Below, piece after piece: positions 27,301-34,789 of a DNA stretch of 64,000 bases. The notes under the pieces are model-generated. The model worked only from the letters and a program-made list of their open reading frames with translations, searched no databases and had not been told where the DNA came from. The DNA lies in assembly GCF_001425165.1 (NCBI RefSeq), contig NZ_LMDU01000001.1:342075-406074 (forward strand), written 5' to 3'. The stretch's first letter is position 1, and each line of letters opens with the position of its first letter. Both the position numbers and the translations under genes were made by a program. This DNA comes from Pelomonas sp. Root405. GTDB lineage: Bacteria; Pseudomonadota; Gammaproteobacteria; Burkholderiales; Burkholderiaceae_C.

Positions 27301-28216
27301 GGAATGGGTGGCCAGTGGCTATACGCCAGACTGGCGATCGCTGCTTGTAGTCCCTGAGATCAACGGCTACCGGGGCGATTGGGTGCTCGTCGAGGGCTAT
27401 GTCAACGGCGATGACCACGCTCACGACCGGCAGATGTGGGGCTTCCTACGCGGAGTGTTTGCGAGCCGTAAGGATGTCGAGACTCTACGACGCAAGTACG
27501 ACGCAGTTGCCTTTCAGGGCAGTGATCGGATTCCGGAATCAGCGTCCGAGTACTACGTCTATGGCGCAGAGCCCGGCCATAGAAACAACTATGGGCACAA
27601 CCTGTATCAAGCCAATGGCAAGTACCGTCGGCAGACGCAACGCGCCTTCGACGAGTACGTGGAGGACCCCGGGCCGCCGCGGAGGCGCTCATTCACGATA
27701 AAGATCGCCTCAATGGCCAAGACTGGCATCGCGCTGGACAAGGAGATCCTGCACGAATTCGACATCCCGATTAGGCGCCTTGTGCCGGGCGTGCGGCTTG
27801 AGTTGCCATCTATGAAGTTTGCCTGGGAGTCCTATCACTCCGTGCACAACGCCTTCTCAAGCTTCAGCCTGCCCGCGCCAAGCCTCATACAGCGCCTCGG
27901 CCTCTTTTGCCGCGACCGCCAGATCGACTTTTTCGATGCGACCAGGCAGCCCGCCACGCTCTTCCGTGAGGCCGGCGATGGCTGGAAGGGAGACCGGCAC
28001 GCGCTGCTGTACGTCCGGGCAGATTTGCTACGGCGATACCTTGCCGAGACTCGCCAGGTGCTTGTTTGGTGCAACTGGGGGGAGCGTGACTGGCTGGAAA
28101 AGATGGACGGGGTCGATGTGCGTGCCAATCCGGCGAGGCAGCGTGTTTACCAGGATCAATCACATATCCACAGATCGTTCATGCAGTGGTCGGCCAAAGA
28201 CTCAACGATCGTGTAG
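24332..28216 (+). CDS. Large STAND-like P-loop NTPase, candidate antiphage/conflict protein
   Basis: This is a 1294-residue soluble protein. An in-frame TAA 12 bases before the ATG rules out a longer N-terminus. Residues 1-180 are mainly helical with no nuclease motif that I recognise. The NTPase core has Walker A GEWGTGKT (190-197), Walker B ALVIVDGINEG (258-268), and an Arg near 297 (VSCRTP). FSRPLTLKLICQSL (350-363) matches the proline-containing motif after the ATPase core of STAND proteins. A long helical region (about 470-850) follows, then a C-terminal part with DFGNYTIGRLI, DRYGKKYSWIAYFEMWG (about 924-940) and WRSLLVVPEINGY. This layout resembles AVAST (Avs)-type defence NTPases, where the C-terminus senses phage proteins. 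The gene is single, with lower G+C and more A/T-ending codons than its neighbours, suggesting transfer. The function is inferred, not shown. Confidence 0.7.
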   Translation: MLLDAASFIAAAASLSTRQIKQAGQRYTPGIEPGAPNLKIEALSTALDNVACGAAARARFDAVLEQVSEGWKRAKGSSQRAAEIESLTAAATAFIPAMMSRMLSQDAAVGDVWSTHLSGIESLLLEDGAYWRAEEAKLGPDDGNYSSARNTIRGHIHSIGTCLSVVRDELEYAGSSSFKLLYGPNLLIAGEWGTGKTHLLCDVTTERLGRAAPTILVLAKNFQGDVLADIGAQMAAGISLEDQFACLNEVAGNAVERALVIVDGINEGRRREWRQAVAALLSLAAAHPNVGLVVSCRTPFEPIAIDKADLPKFYRLQHYGFDDQEFDAQAAFFQHYQLPLPEVPLLDREFSRPLTLKLICQSLQELTDSKKAKGFVGIASGQRGMTFVLEAFVKRIGASVESEFGLKSKGCWLLLKGDDQFADQHTAGFAPCMAAKLRGYLLPSEVDGIVAASYPAMSPSKRRQLIEAMRTNGLIEEDAIWYSTKTGAHKTRVVFRLPYQRFSDHLVARHLLSAYLDATSADTIKQSFVGESPLARIFRLSKGHYRQYEEPGWAQALITEFAERAGKLPPKERELFFALPKSAQDWTAYFEPFIEGLFWRNPKAFTEGTVAALNKYLGASGGSWDRVMDALAAVSTKPNHPFHASRLYKYLAQYPMANRDLRWSEYLRRRYASPTIHRLLTWAEKLEGVSMSRASAAELVALLSLVLTTVVRRDRDLATKALVLIGERFPDVLFAHALVTLDFNDPYVPERMLAAAYGTTLSLVDSDKVPDFKDHLGGLAEMLYRQLFAPRARHSTHHTLMRDYALGIIEVAQRAGCVKLPKTSARHLSRPFPSIRSSFAGNGVPDAAVTDAIGHAIQMDFGNYTIGRLIPKRANYDHKHPEYLRVRSMIERRMFDLGYREKLFKDVEHDLGRNSWNSKDEHKVDRYGKKYSWIAYFEMWGERAAHRKLPDWKQDHRTSDCGIDPTFPKRPPDWSPPMPDLCGEPRASTEEWVASGYTPDWRSLLVVPEINGYRGDWVLVEGYVNGDDHAHDRQMWGFLRGVFASRKDVETLRRKYDAVAFQGSDRIPESASEYYVYGAEPGHRNNYGHNLYQANGKYRRQTQRAFDEYVEDPGPPRRRSFTIKIASMAKTGIALDKEILHEFDIPIRRLVPGVRLELPSMKFAWESYHSVHNAFSSFSLPAPSLIQRLGLFCRDRQIDFFDATRQPATLFREAGDGWKGDRHALLYVRADLLRRYLAETRQVLVWCNWGERDWLEKMDGVDVRANPARQRVYQDQSHIHRSFMQWSAKDSTIV

Positions 28217-28310
28217 CAACGGGGCCCATGGATGCGTCCGATATCCGGCCGCTCGATGAGCGAAAAAGGGACCGGCAGCGGTGGGTGGCTGCTTCACCCG
28301 TAACCGCGGT

Positions 28311-28541
28311 CAGCGGGTGGATCAGGATGCGGTCCACGTCGTCGGCGTGCATCTGGAAGTGGGAGGCGCCGCCCGGCTGCAGCCGCGTGACGGCCCCGGG
28401 TTCGCTGACGCCCCAGTCGCGCGCAATGTCGGCCAGCCTGCGGCTAGCCAGGTCGGGGGGCGCCTCGCTCCACGTCAGGCGGATGGGCGTGAGGCCATCG
28501 ACCAAGTCCTCGCGCCGCACCGTGGAGCCGGCCGGGTCGAG
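28311..28541 (-). pseudogene. Fragment of a second D-aminoacylase gene
   Basis: About 77 codons on the minus strand read AGSTVRREDLVDGLTPIRL, TWSEAPPDLASRRLADIARD and LQPGGASHFQMHADDVDRIL. They match residues of about 275-350 of the intact D-aminoacylase gene downstream (its copy lies at roughly 29588-29812). The two stretches look about 85% alike by eye. Similarity ends abruptly on both sides: no start, no metal-site motifs, and unrelated sequence beyond. It is a remnant of a paralogue or of a duplication, and it fills most of the otherwise gene-free 361 bases between the STAND-like gene and the DUF1993 gene. Confidence 0.8.
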
Positions 28542-28577
28542 GTCGTGCGGTAGGTCGGGGCGAACGCAGTTGCCTGC

Positions 28578-29087
28578 TCAGTACGCGCCCATGTAGTCCT
28601 TCTTGCCGATCTGGATGCCGTTGTGGCGCAGGATGGCGTAGACGGTGGTGATGTGGAAGAAAAACTGCGGCAGTCCGTAGTGGGCCAGGTAAGCGCGGCC
28701 GCTGAACTTCCTCTCCTTGGGCGTGCCAGGGCGCAAGACGATCTCGCGCTCTTCGGCGGCTTCGAACTGTGCGGGCTGCAGGCTGTCCAGGAACAGCAGG
28801 CTTTCCTCCAGCATGGCGGTCAGGTCGGCGAAGGTCTTCTCCTGTCCGTCATTGGCGGGAACGGCCACCCCCGCAAGACGGGCGCTGACGCCACGCGCAA
28901 AGTCAGCCGCGATCTGCACCTGCTTTAGCAAGGGAAACATGTCGGGGAAGAGCCGCGCCTGCAAGTAGGCCGCAGGCTCGATGGCGTGAGCGGTGGCATG
29001 GGTGTCAGCCTTTGCCAGCACGGCCTTCATGGCAGTCAGCATCTGCTTGAAGACGGGAACCGATTGCGTGTACATGGTCGAGGTCAT
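28578..29087 (-). CDS. DUF1993 family protein
   Basis: The 169-residue protein has the usual length for the family. The start at 29087 (MTSTMYTQSVPVFKQML) has AGGA upstream; the open frame continues to 29237, but that part lacks similarity to the family. Typical features: MYTQSVPVFKQML at the N-terminus, LFPDMFPLLKQVQIAADFARG, and a late LPQFFFHITTVYAILRHNG then IGKKDYMG. This is a DinB-like helical-bundle fold of unknown function. The gene lies between the D-aminoacylase fragment and the intact D-aminoacylase gene, all on the same strand. Confidence 0.85.
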   Translation of the reverse strand: MTSTMYTQSVPVFKQMLTAMKAVLAKADTHATAHAIEPAAYLQARLFPDMFPLLKQVQIAADFARGVSARLAGVAVPANDGQEKTFADLTAMLEESLLFLDSLQPAQFEAAEEREIVLRPGTPKERKFSGRAYLAHYGLPQFFFHITTVYAILRHNGIQIGKKDYMGAY

Positions 29088-29217
29088 GTCTGTTGTCCTG
29101 TTAGGGCGTTGAACTTGGCGCGGATGAGGCGGCCGTGAGCAGCCAGTCCGCGCAGCTTGAATCGTGGAGAAGGGCCACGTTCGCAAGCGCGCATCATCGC
29201 CGCCCGTTGCGGGGGCG

Positions 29218-30642
29218 CTATTGGGCCGACTTGGCAAGCACCCGCCCGGCGCGCGCGAGTGGCGTGTGGCCGTCCAGTGCCAGTTCGCCGTTCACCCACA
29301 CGGCCGCGATGCCGGCGGCCGGCGTCGTCGGTTCGCCGTAGTCGGCTCGGTCTGCCAGTCGCTCGGCGTCGAACAAGACCAGGTCCGCCGCCGCCCCTTC
29401 GCGCAGCACGCCGCGGTCTAGCAGTCCGAAGCGCTGCGCCGTCAGCCCCGTCATCTTGTGCACCGCCTGCGCCAGCGTCAGCAGGCCGCGCTCGCGGCCG
29501 TAGTGCGCCCAGACGCGCGGGAACGCGCCCCACAGGCGCGGGTGGGGGAAGCGGTCGTGCGGCAGGCCGTCGGAGCCGATCATGGCCAGCGGGTGGGTGA
29601 GGATGCGGTCGACATCGTCGGCGTGCATCTGGAAATAGCAGGCGCCGCCCGGCTGCAGCCGCGCCACGGCCTCGGGTTCGCTACACGCCCAGTCGAGCGC
29701 AATATCGGCCAGCCAGCGGCCGGCCAGTTCGGGGTGGGCCTCGCTCCACGTCAGGCGGATGGGCGTGAGGCCATCGGCCAGGTCCTCGCGCAGCACCGTG
29801 GAGCCGGCGACGTAGGGGTAGACGTCCAGCCCCAGCGACTGGCGTTCGGCCAGCCGCTCGATCAGCGCCAGCGTCTGCAGGCTGCGGCCCCATTGCGCGC
29901 GGCCGGCGCATTTGTGGTGGGAGATGACCAGGGGCAGGCCGGCGGCGTGCGCGCAGTCGGCGGCCTCGGTGATGGCGTCGAGCACATCGGCCATCTCGTT
30001 GCGCAGGTGCACGGCATACACGCCGCCGTGGCGGGCGGCGATGCGGGCCAGAGCCAGCAGCTCCGTGGCGTCGGCCGCGGCGGCGGGGGCGTAGAAGGTG
30101 CCCGAAGACAGGCCGGCTGCGCCCTGCTCCATGGCCTCGTCGAGCAGGGCGCACATGGCGTCGCGCTCGGCATCGGTCGCCGGGCGGTTGAGGTCGCGCA
30201 TGCAGCGCAGCCGCAGCGCCGTGTGGCCGACCAGGCCGACCGCATTGACGGCCGGCCGCGCGGCGTCAGCGGCCGCGCGCCAGTCGGCAAACGACGCATG
30301 CCGGAACTGCTCGCGCGCGAGCAGGTTCATCGGCGGCGGCGGGTCGGCCGTTACCAGCGGCGCCAGCGAGATGCCGCAGTTGCCGGTGACGACGGTGGTC
30401 ACGCCCTGCGTCAGCTTCGGCAGCATGCCGGGCGACGTGATCAGCGCCGCGTCGTCGTGACTGTGGGCGTCGATGAAGCCGGGCGCCAGCACGAGGCCGC
30501 TGCAGTCGCGCCGCGGCACGGCCGGGTCAACCTGCAGTGCCGTGCCGAGGGCCGCGATGCGCTCGCCGGCTATCAGCAGATCACCGACCCAACCCGGCGC
30601 GCCACTGCCATCGACGATCAGCGCGCCCTGCAGCAACAGCAT
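29218..30642 (-). CDS. N-acyl-D-amino-acid deacylase (D-aminoacylase)
   Basis: This is a 474-residue amidohydrolase that removes acyl groups from N-acyl-D-amino acids. The metal-site motif is HSHDD (His60, His62, Asp63; usual form HxHDD), with the bridging Cys89 in TGNCG and later His residues in HLRNE and ISHHKCAG. The C-terminus shows GLLDRGVLREGAAADLVLFD, the typical end of the family barrel. It is translationally coupled to the upstream deaminase gene by a one-base stop/start overlap, so N-acyl-D-amino acids can be deacylated and then deaminated by the same operon. A broken copy of its middle part lies at 28311-28541. Confidence 0.92.
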   Translation of the reverse strand: MLLLQGALIVDGSGAPGWVGDLLIAGERIAALGTALQVDPAVPRRDCSGLVLAPGFIDAHSHDDAALITSPGMLPKLTQGVTTVVTGNCGISLAPLVTADPPPPMNLLAREQFRHASFADWRAAADAARPAVNAVGLVGHTALRLRCMRDLNRPATDAERDAMCALLDEAMEQGAAGLSSGTFYAPAAAADATELLALARIAARHGGVYAVHLRNEMADVLDAITEAADCAHAAGLPLVISHHKCAGRAQWGRSLQTLALIERLAERQSLGLDVYPYVAGSTVLREDLADGLTPIRLTWSEAHPELAGRWLADIALDWACSEPEAVARLQPGGACYFQMHADDVDRILTHPLAMIGSDGLPHDRFPHPRLWGAFPRVWAHYGRERGLLTLAQAVHKMTGLTAQRFGLLDRGVLREGAAADLVLFDAERLADRADYGEPTTPAAGIAAVWVNGELALDGHTPLARAGRVLAKSAQ

Positions 30643-31916
30643 CAGCTGAACTGCGTCGTGATCGCGTCGACGACGCGGTCATCCTCGTCCACGACGGCCA
30701 TCCACGCCCATTTGTCGAAGGTCGTGCACGGGTGGGACGGCCCCAGCGCGACGCGCTCACCAACGGCCGGGCCATCGGTCTCGGCCGGGTCCCAGCGCAG
30801 GTAGGCGTGTTGGTCGTTCAGCCCCGTCACCTGCCACCCCTTGGGCACTTTCCGCCTGCCACCAACAAGATGCCACACGGGCACCGGCCAGCCCTGGTCG
30901 AAGGACACGTCGCGTCGGCCCGCGTTCAGCAGCGCCAGCCCGGGCTCAGGCGCGGACAGCACCTGTGTCCACACCTCCAGCGCCGGCTGCAGGCTGGGCG
31001 CGCCGAGTGGCGTCCCCATGCGCTCGTCCATGGCCTGCATGTAGCGGCCGTAGTGCGCGTGGTCGTGGCAGATGTAGCAGCCCGAGCGCAGCAGGCCGAT
31101 GCGATTCGGCCGGCTCTGCAGCACCGGCGCGACAAGGTCGAACAGCGCCGAGCCGCCACCGCTCAGCCACAGCGGCTGCACGTCAATCAGCCCCTCGGCC
31201 TCGATGTCGGCCAGCAGCGCCTCGACGCGCGCCTGCCATTGCTGCATCAGCGCCCGGTCGGGCGCGGTCTCGCCGACCACTTGGAGGCCCTCGTAGAAGC
31301 CGATGCCGCGCAGCCGCAGCGCGGGGTGGGCTTTTAGCGCGCGAGCGAGCGCCAGCGCCGGGCCGTGCTCGCGCAGGCCGCAGCGCTTGTCGCCCAGCTC
31401 GATCAGCACGTCCAGCTTGGCCTCGCCCGCACCCAGCTGCGTCCAGTGCGCGGCCAGCAGGTCCAGCTGCGCCTGCGAGTCGACAAAGAAGGCCAGCTCT
31501 AGGCCGGCGTGGCGGCGCCGCAGGTCCAGCAGCTCGGCCAGGTCCGCCGCGCTGATGACCTGGTTGGCAATCAGCGCCCGCCGCGCACCGGCGGCCAGGC
31601 CCAGGCGCAGCTGGTGCACGTTGGCAAACGTCAGCCCCCAGGCGCCGGCGTCGAGCTGGCGGCGGAACAGCTGCGGGCTCATCGTCGTCTTGCCATGCGG
31701 CGCCAGCTGCACGCCGCGCTCGGCGGCGAAGTCCTGCATCCACTGGATGTTGTGCGCGAGCGCTGCCTGCCGCACGACGGCCAGCGGCGTCGGCAGCTCA
31801 TCGAGCCGCCAGCCGCGCTGCGCCACATCGGCCAGCGCCACGGGCGGCTGCAGTGCCGGAAAGCCCTTCAGCCAGGGGCCCAGCCAGCCAGGGCGCGGCG
31901 TGTCGTCGTCTTGCAT
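30642..31916 (-). CDS. PLP-dependent D-amino-acid deaminase (D-serine dehydratase-like, DSD type)
   Basis: The 424-residue enzyme has the alanine-racemase-type barrel and the D-serine dehydratase-like C-terminal domain. The likely PLP lysine is Lys76 in APHGKTTMSPQ. The likely zinc site is the C-terminal PSHPCTTFDKW (His and Cys). Relatives eliminate ammonia from D-serine or D-threonine, or are annotated as amino-acid deaminases. It is the first gene of the operon with D-aminoacylase, and divergent from a RidA gene 83 bases away. Release of reactive enamine/imine intermediates by such enzymes explains the RidA neighbour. Confidence 0.88.
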   Translation of the reverse strand: MQDDDTPRPGWLGPWLKGFPALQPPVALADVAQRGWRLDELPTPLAVVRQAALAHNIQWMQDFAAERGVQLAPHGKTTMSPQLFRRQLDAGAWGLTFANVHQLRLGLAAGARRALIANQVISAADLAELLDLRRRHAGLELAFFVDSQAQLDLLAAHWTQLGAGEAKLDVLIELGDKRCGLREHGPALALARALKAHPALRLRGIGFYEGLQVVGETAPDRALMQQWQARVEALLADIEAEGLIDVQPLWLSGGGSALFDLVAPVLQSRPNRIGLLRSGCYICHDHAHYGRYMQAMDERMGTPLGAPSLQPALEVWTQVLSAPEPGLALLNAGRRDVSFDQGWPVPVWHLVGGRRKVPKGWQVTGLNDQHAYLRWDPAETDGPAVGERVALGPSHPCTTFDKWAWMAVVDEDDRVVDAITTQFS

Positions 31917-31999
31917 GCGGCCATCATCGCGCCGCTGTCTGAAGACCGTCTAAAGGCGGCCCTTGCGCGCGGCGGCCGAGCCCACCAGACTGCCGCGCC

Positions 32000-32392
32000 A
32001 TGACCCAACTGACCTTCCTCGGCGCCGAGCCCACCGCCAGCGACCGCCAGCCCCGCCCGCTGTCCCCCGCCGTGCGGGCCGGCGACTTTGTCTATGTCTC
32101 CGGCCAGGTGCCGGTCGACGCCAGCGGCCAGATCGTCGACGGCGGCATCGAGGCGCAGACGCGCCAGGTGTTCGCCAACCTCGAAGCGGCGCTGGCCCTG
32201 GCCGGGGCCACGCTGGCCGATGTGTGCAAGACGACGGTCTGGCTGGAAGACGCGCGTGACTTCGGCGCCTTCAACCGCGTCTACATGGGCTACTTCCCGG
32301 ATGGCAAACCGGCACGCTCCACCGTCGAGTCGCGGCTGATGATCCCGGCGAAGGTGGAGATCGACGTGGTGGCCTACCGGCCATTGGCTTAG
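32000..32392 (+). CDS. RidA-type reactive enamine/imine deaminase
   Basis: The 130-residue protein is of the YjgF/YER057c/UK114 family. The key residues of active RidA are present: Arg106 in KPARSTVES and Glu120 in KVEIDVVAY. RidA hydrolyses 2-aminoacrylate and similar imines formed by PLP-dependent dehydratases. The gene is divergent from the D-amino-acid deaminase, which would make such intermediates from D-serine. The last four bases overlap the end of the convergent DUF1579-like gene. Confidence 0.9.
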   Translation: MTQLTFLGAEPTASDRQPRPLSPAVRAGDFVYVSGQVPVDASGQIVDGGIEAQTRQVFANLEAALALAGATLADVCKTTVWLEDARDFGAFNRVYMGYFPDGKPARSTVESRLMIPAKVEIDVVAYRPLA

Positions 32393-32901
32393 GCAGCAGC
32401 CAGGCCGGCGCGGCGGTAGTTGACCTCGACGGCGAGGGCTTCCTCGCCGGCCGGCGTGATGTTGAACATGCGGATGTCCAGGTGCTCGGCGTCGGGCTGC
32501 GTCAGCTCGGTGCGCCAGCCCCAGCGCGGGCCGCCGGCCCCATCGCCATAACTGCCCAGTGCGCCAAAGCGGCCGTCTTCCACCTTGCCGGTGCTGAACA
32601 TGATGGACGTGCCGGTGCCGAAGCTCTCGCCCCAGGCGCATTCAAAGGCCTGGTCGTCGAGGTGGTAGGCCCACAGCGCGACGCCCTCGAAGAGCTCGCC
32701 GCTGCAGCGGCCCTCGTACTCGTGCAGCAGGAAACGGCCGCCGGCGAGGAGCCGGATGCGGCCACGCTGCACCGACTCGTCGGCCAGCTTGCCCGGCTCG
32801 AACCAGAGGCGGAACCGGCCCTCCCACTCGCCGGCCATTGCGGCCAGCCGATGATGCGTGCCGCCGGGTGCGGCGGAACGCAGGAATGCTTCTTTGCTCA
32901 T
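32389..32901 (-). CDS. DUF1579-like lipocalin-type protein
   Basis: The 170-residue cytoplasmic protein shows repeated beta-strand patterns typical of DUF1579/heme-binding-like barrels: LAAMAGEWEGRFRLWFEPG, LLAGGRFLLHEYEG, ELFEGVALWAYHLDDQAFECAW (read in parts), and a middle TGTSIMFSTGKVEDGRF. The function is unknown for the family. It converges with the ridA gene with a four-base overlap and is read away from the VOC gene. Confidence 0.7.
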   Translation of the reverse strand: MSKEAFLRSAAPGGTHHRLAAMAGEWEGRFRLWFEPGKLADESVQRGRIRLLAGGRFLLHEYEGRCSGELFEGVALWAYHLDDQAFECAWGESFGTGTSIMFSTGKVEDGRFGALGSYGDGAGGPRWGWRTELTQPDAEHLDIRMFNITPAGEEALAVEVNYRRAGLAAA

Positions 32902-33035
32902 GACGCTTCCTCTGGTGACAAACGCCGCCGGCCGGTGTGCCGACGGCGAGGCTGTGTCATCGTAGTGGGGCGCTGCGGTGCGGGCCAGATGCGCTCGGTT
33001 GTGCCGTCAGCAGATCAGGTTCTTCAGGAGTTCTC

Positions 33036-33413
33036 ATGTTCGACCATGTCAAGTTTGGCGTCAGCGACTACGCGGCCAGCAAGGCCTTCTTCCAGCAGGC
33101 GCTCCAACCGCTCGGCGTGGGGGTGGCGTCTGAAGGGCCGCCGAGCTACGGCGTCGAGCTGGCCAAGGGTGAGGCGTCGGTGTGCCTGTTCCAGACGGCC
33201 GAGGCGCCGGCTCATCTGCACCTGGCGTTCAAGGCCGAGAGCCGCCAGCAGGTCGACGCCTTCTACCGCGCCGCATTGGCTGCGGGCGGCAAGGACCACG
33301 GCGCGCCTGGGCTGCGGCCCAAGTACCACGCCAACTACTACGCTGCTTTTGTCATCGGCCCCGACGGGCACAACATCGAAGCCGTCTGCCACGAACCCGA
33401 GGCGGGGGCCTGA
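33036..33413 (+). CDS. VOC/glyoxalase-fold protein
   Basis: The 125-residue protein has one vicinal-oxygen-chelate domain: [20 protein letters not shown] at the start, [21 protein letters not shown] in the centre, and [21 protein letters not shown] at the end with the usual metal-ligand Glu. AGGAG lies five bases before the ATG. Substrates of these small VOC proteins are mostly unknown. The DUF2200 gene starts two bases after its stop, so they form an operon. Confidence 0.88.
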   Translation: MFDHVKFGVSDYAASKAFFQQALQPLGVGVASEGPPSYGVELAKGEASVCLFQTAEAPAHLHLAFKAESRQQVDAFYRAALAAGGKDHGAPGLRPKYHANYYAAFVIGPDGHNIEAVCHEPEAGA

Positions 33414-33415
33414 CC

Positions 33416-33766
33416 ATGGTTGCCCACCGGATCTTCTCGACGCCCTTCGCCAAGGTCTACCCGATGTACGTGCAGAAGGCCGAGCGCAAGGGCCGCACGC
33501 AGGCCGAGGTCGACCAGGCGATCTGCTGGCTGACCGGCTACGACGCTGCGGGGCTGCAGCGCCAGATCGAGCGGCAGGTCAACTTCGAGACCTTCTTCGC
33601 CGAAGCACCCGCCCTGCATCCCCATGCGGCCCTGATCAAGGGCGTGATCTGCGGCATTCGCGTGGAGGACATCGAGGAGCCGCTGATGCAGAAGCTGCGC
33701 TGGCTGGACAAGCTGGTCGACGAGATCGCCAAGGGCAAGGCGATGGAGAAGGTGCTGCGCGGCTAG
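33416..33766 (+). CDS. DUF2200 family protein
   Basis: The 116-residue protein matches the DUF2200 pattern: [20 protein letters not shown] at the N-terminus, [30 protein letters not shown], and the C-terminal [20 protein letters not shown] then [14 protein letters not shown] end. Its function is not known. It follows the VOC gene immediately and ends four bases into the convergent LysR gene. Confidence 0.9.
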   Translation: MVAHRIFSTPFAKVYPMYVQKAERKGRTQAEVDQAICWLTGYDAAGLQRQIERQVNFETFFAEAPALHPHAALIKGVICGIRVEDIEEPLMQKLRWLDKLVDEIAKGKAMEKVLRG

Positions 33767-34671
33767 CGCCCAGGCAGCGTCGCCATCAACTCGTCGACCC
33801 AGCCGATGAAGGCGCGCAGCCGCGGGCTGACATGGCGGGTGGGTGGATAGGCCAGGTGCATGGCCATCGGCTCGATCTGCCAGTCGTCGAACAGCCGCAC
33901 CAGCTCCCCGCGCGCCGCATGCGGCTCGGCCATGTAGCGCGGCAGCCAGAGCACGCCCATGCCGGCCAGGCCGGCGGCGAGATAGGCATTGCCATCATCG
34001 GCCGAGACGACGTGGCGGCCCTCGACAGTCAACATCTCGTCACCCCGCCGCATCGGCATGGCTGCGACCTTGCCGCTGCTGGAGCGCAGGAAGCCGACGA
34101 TGCGGTGGTGCGTGCCCGCCAGCTCGCGCGGATGTGCCGGCGTGCCCGCGTGCTGCAGATAGCCGGGCGCGGCATAGACGCCCAGCGGCAGCTCACCCAC
34201 ACGCCGCGCGATGAGCGACGGCACCGTGACCTCGCCGCCGCGCAGCACGCAATCCACGTTGTCACCGATGACGTCCACCACGCGGTCGCTGACGCCCATG
34301 TCGAGCTGGATGTCGGGGTAGCGGCGGTGGAAGTCGGGCAGCGCGGGCATCAGAACCAGCCGCGCGAAGGGGCTGGGCACGTCCACGCGGAGGCGGCCCG
34401 CCGGCGCGCCCGCATCACCGCTCAGATCGCTGTCCGCCTCGGCCAGGTCGGACAGCACGCGCACGATGCGCTCGTAGTAGGTCGCGCCCTCGGTGGTCAC
34501 CGTCACCTGGCGTGTCGTGCGGTGCAGCAGCTTCACCCGCAGCCGCGCTTCCAGCTGCTGCACCAGCTGCGTCACGGTCGTCTTGCTCATGTGCAGCGTC
34601 AGAGCGGCCTTGGTGAAGCTGCCGGCCTCCACCACGCGGACGAAGGCCTGCAGCGCGTCGAATCGGTCCAT
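33763..34671 (-). CDS. LysR-family transcriptional regulator
   Basis: The 302-residue regulator has an N-terminal winged helix-turn-helix (residues 1-60: [20 protein letters not shown] then [14 protein letters not shown] and [12 protein letters not shown]) and a periplasmic-binding-type effector domain, of the CrgA/DsdC-like group common in Burkholderiales. I chose the ATG at 34671, preceded by AGGAA. It is divergent from a Rid-family gene, with a perfect 19-base inverted repeat in between, so it most likely controls that gene and itself. Confidence 0.92.
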   Translation of the reverse strand: MDRFDALQAFVRVVEAGSFTKAALTLHMSKTTVTQLVQQLEARLRVKLLHRTTRQVTVTTEGATYYERIVRVLSDLAEADSDLSGDAGAPAGRLRVDVPSPFARLVLMPALPDFHRRYPDIQLDMGVSDRVVDVIGDNVDCVLRGGEVTVPSLIARRVGELPLGVYAAPGYLQHAGTPAHPRELAGTHHRIVGFLRSSSGKVAAMPMRRGDEMLTVEGRHVVSADDGNAYLAAGLAGMGVLWLPRYMAEPHAARGELVRLFDDWQIEPMAMHLAYPPTRHVSPRLRAFIGWVDELMATLPGR

Positions 34672-34683
34672 CGGGGTTCCTGT

Positions 34684-34702
34684 TGTTTGGCCCGGCCAAA
34701 CA
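34684..34702. promoter_or_regulatory. LysR operator candidate, perfect 9-bp inverted repeat
   Basis: TGTTTGGCC-C-GGCCAAACA is a perfect inverted repeat with a single central base. It lies 13 bases upstream of the LysR start and 88 bases upstream of the divergent Rid gene. A further half-site-like TGTTTG follows at 34703-34709, and TGTTTA at 34721. The arrangement (palindrome close to the regulator, facing its target) is typical for LysR recognition sites. Confidence 0.7.
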
Positions 34703-34789
34703 GTGTTTGTGCGCCTTGGCTGTTTATCGACCGGCGCGGCGTCCCTAGAGTTTGCGTCCTCGACACCCCATGCTTTCAAGGAGCACCCC

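Noticed and set aside
24332-28216. Prophage or insertion sequence around the low-G+C gene
   Set aside because: No integrase, transposase, terminal repeats or structural phage genes are found on either side.
28186-28596. 136-residue plus-strand frame after the NTPase gene
   Set aside because: It is the reverse complement of the D-aminoacylase fragment, whose minus-strand reading matches a real protein.
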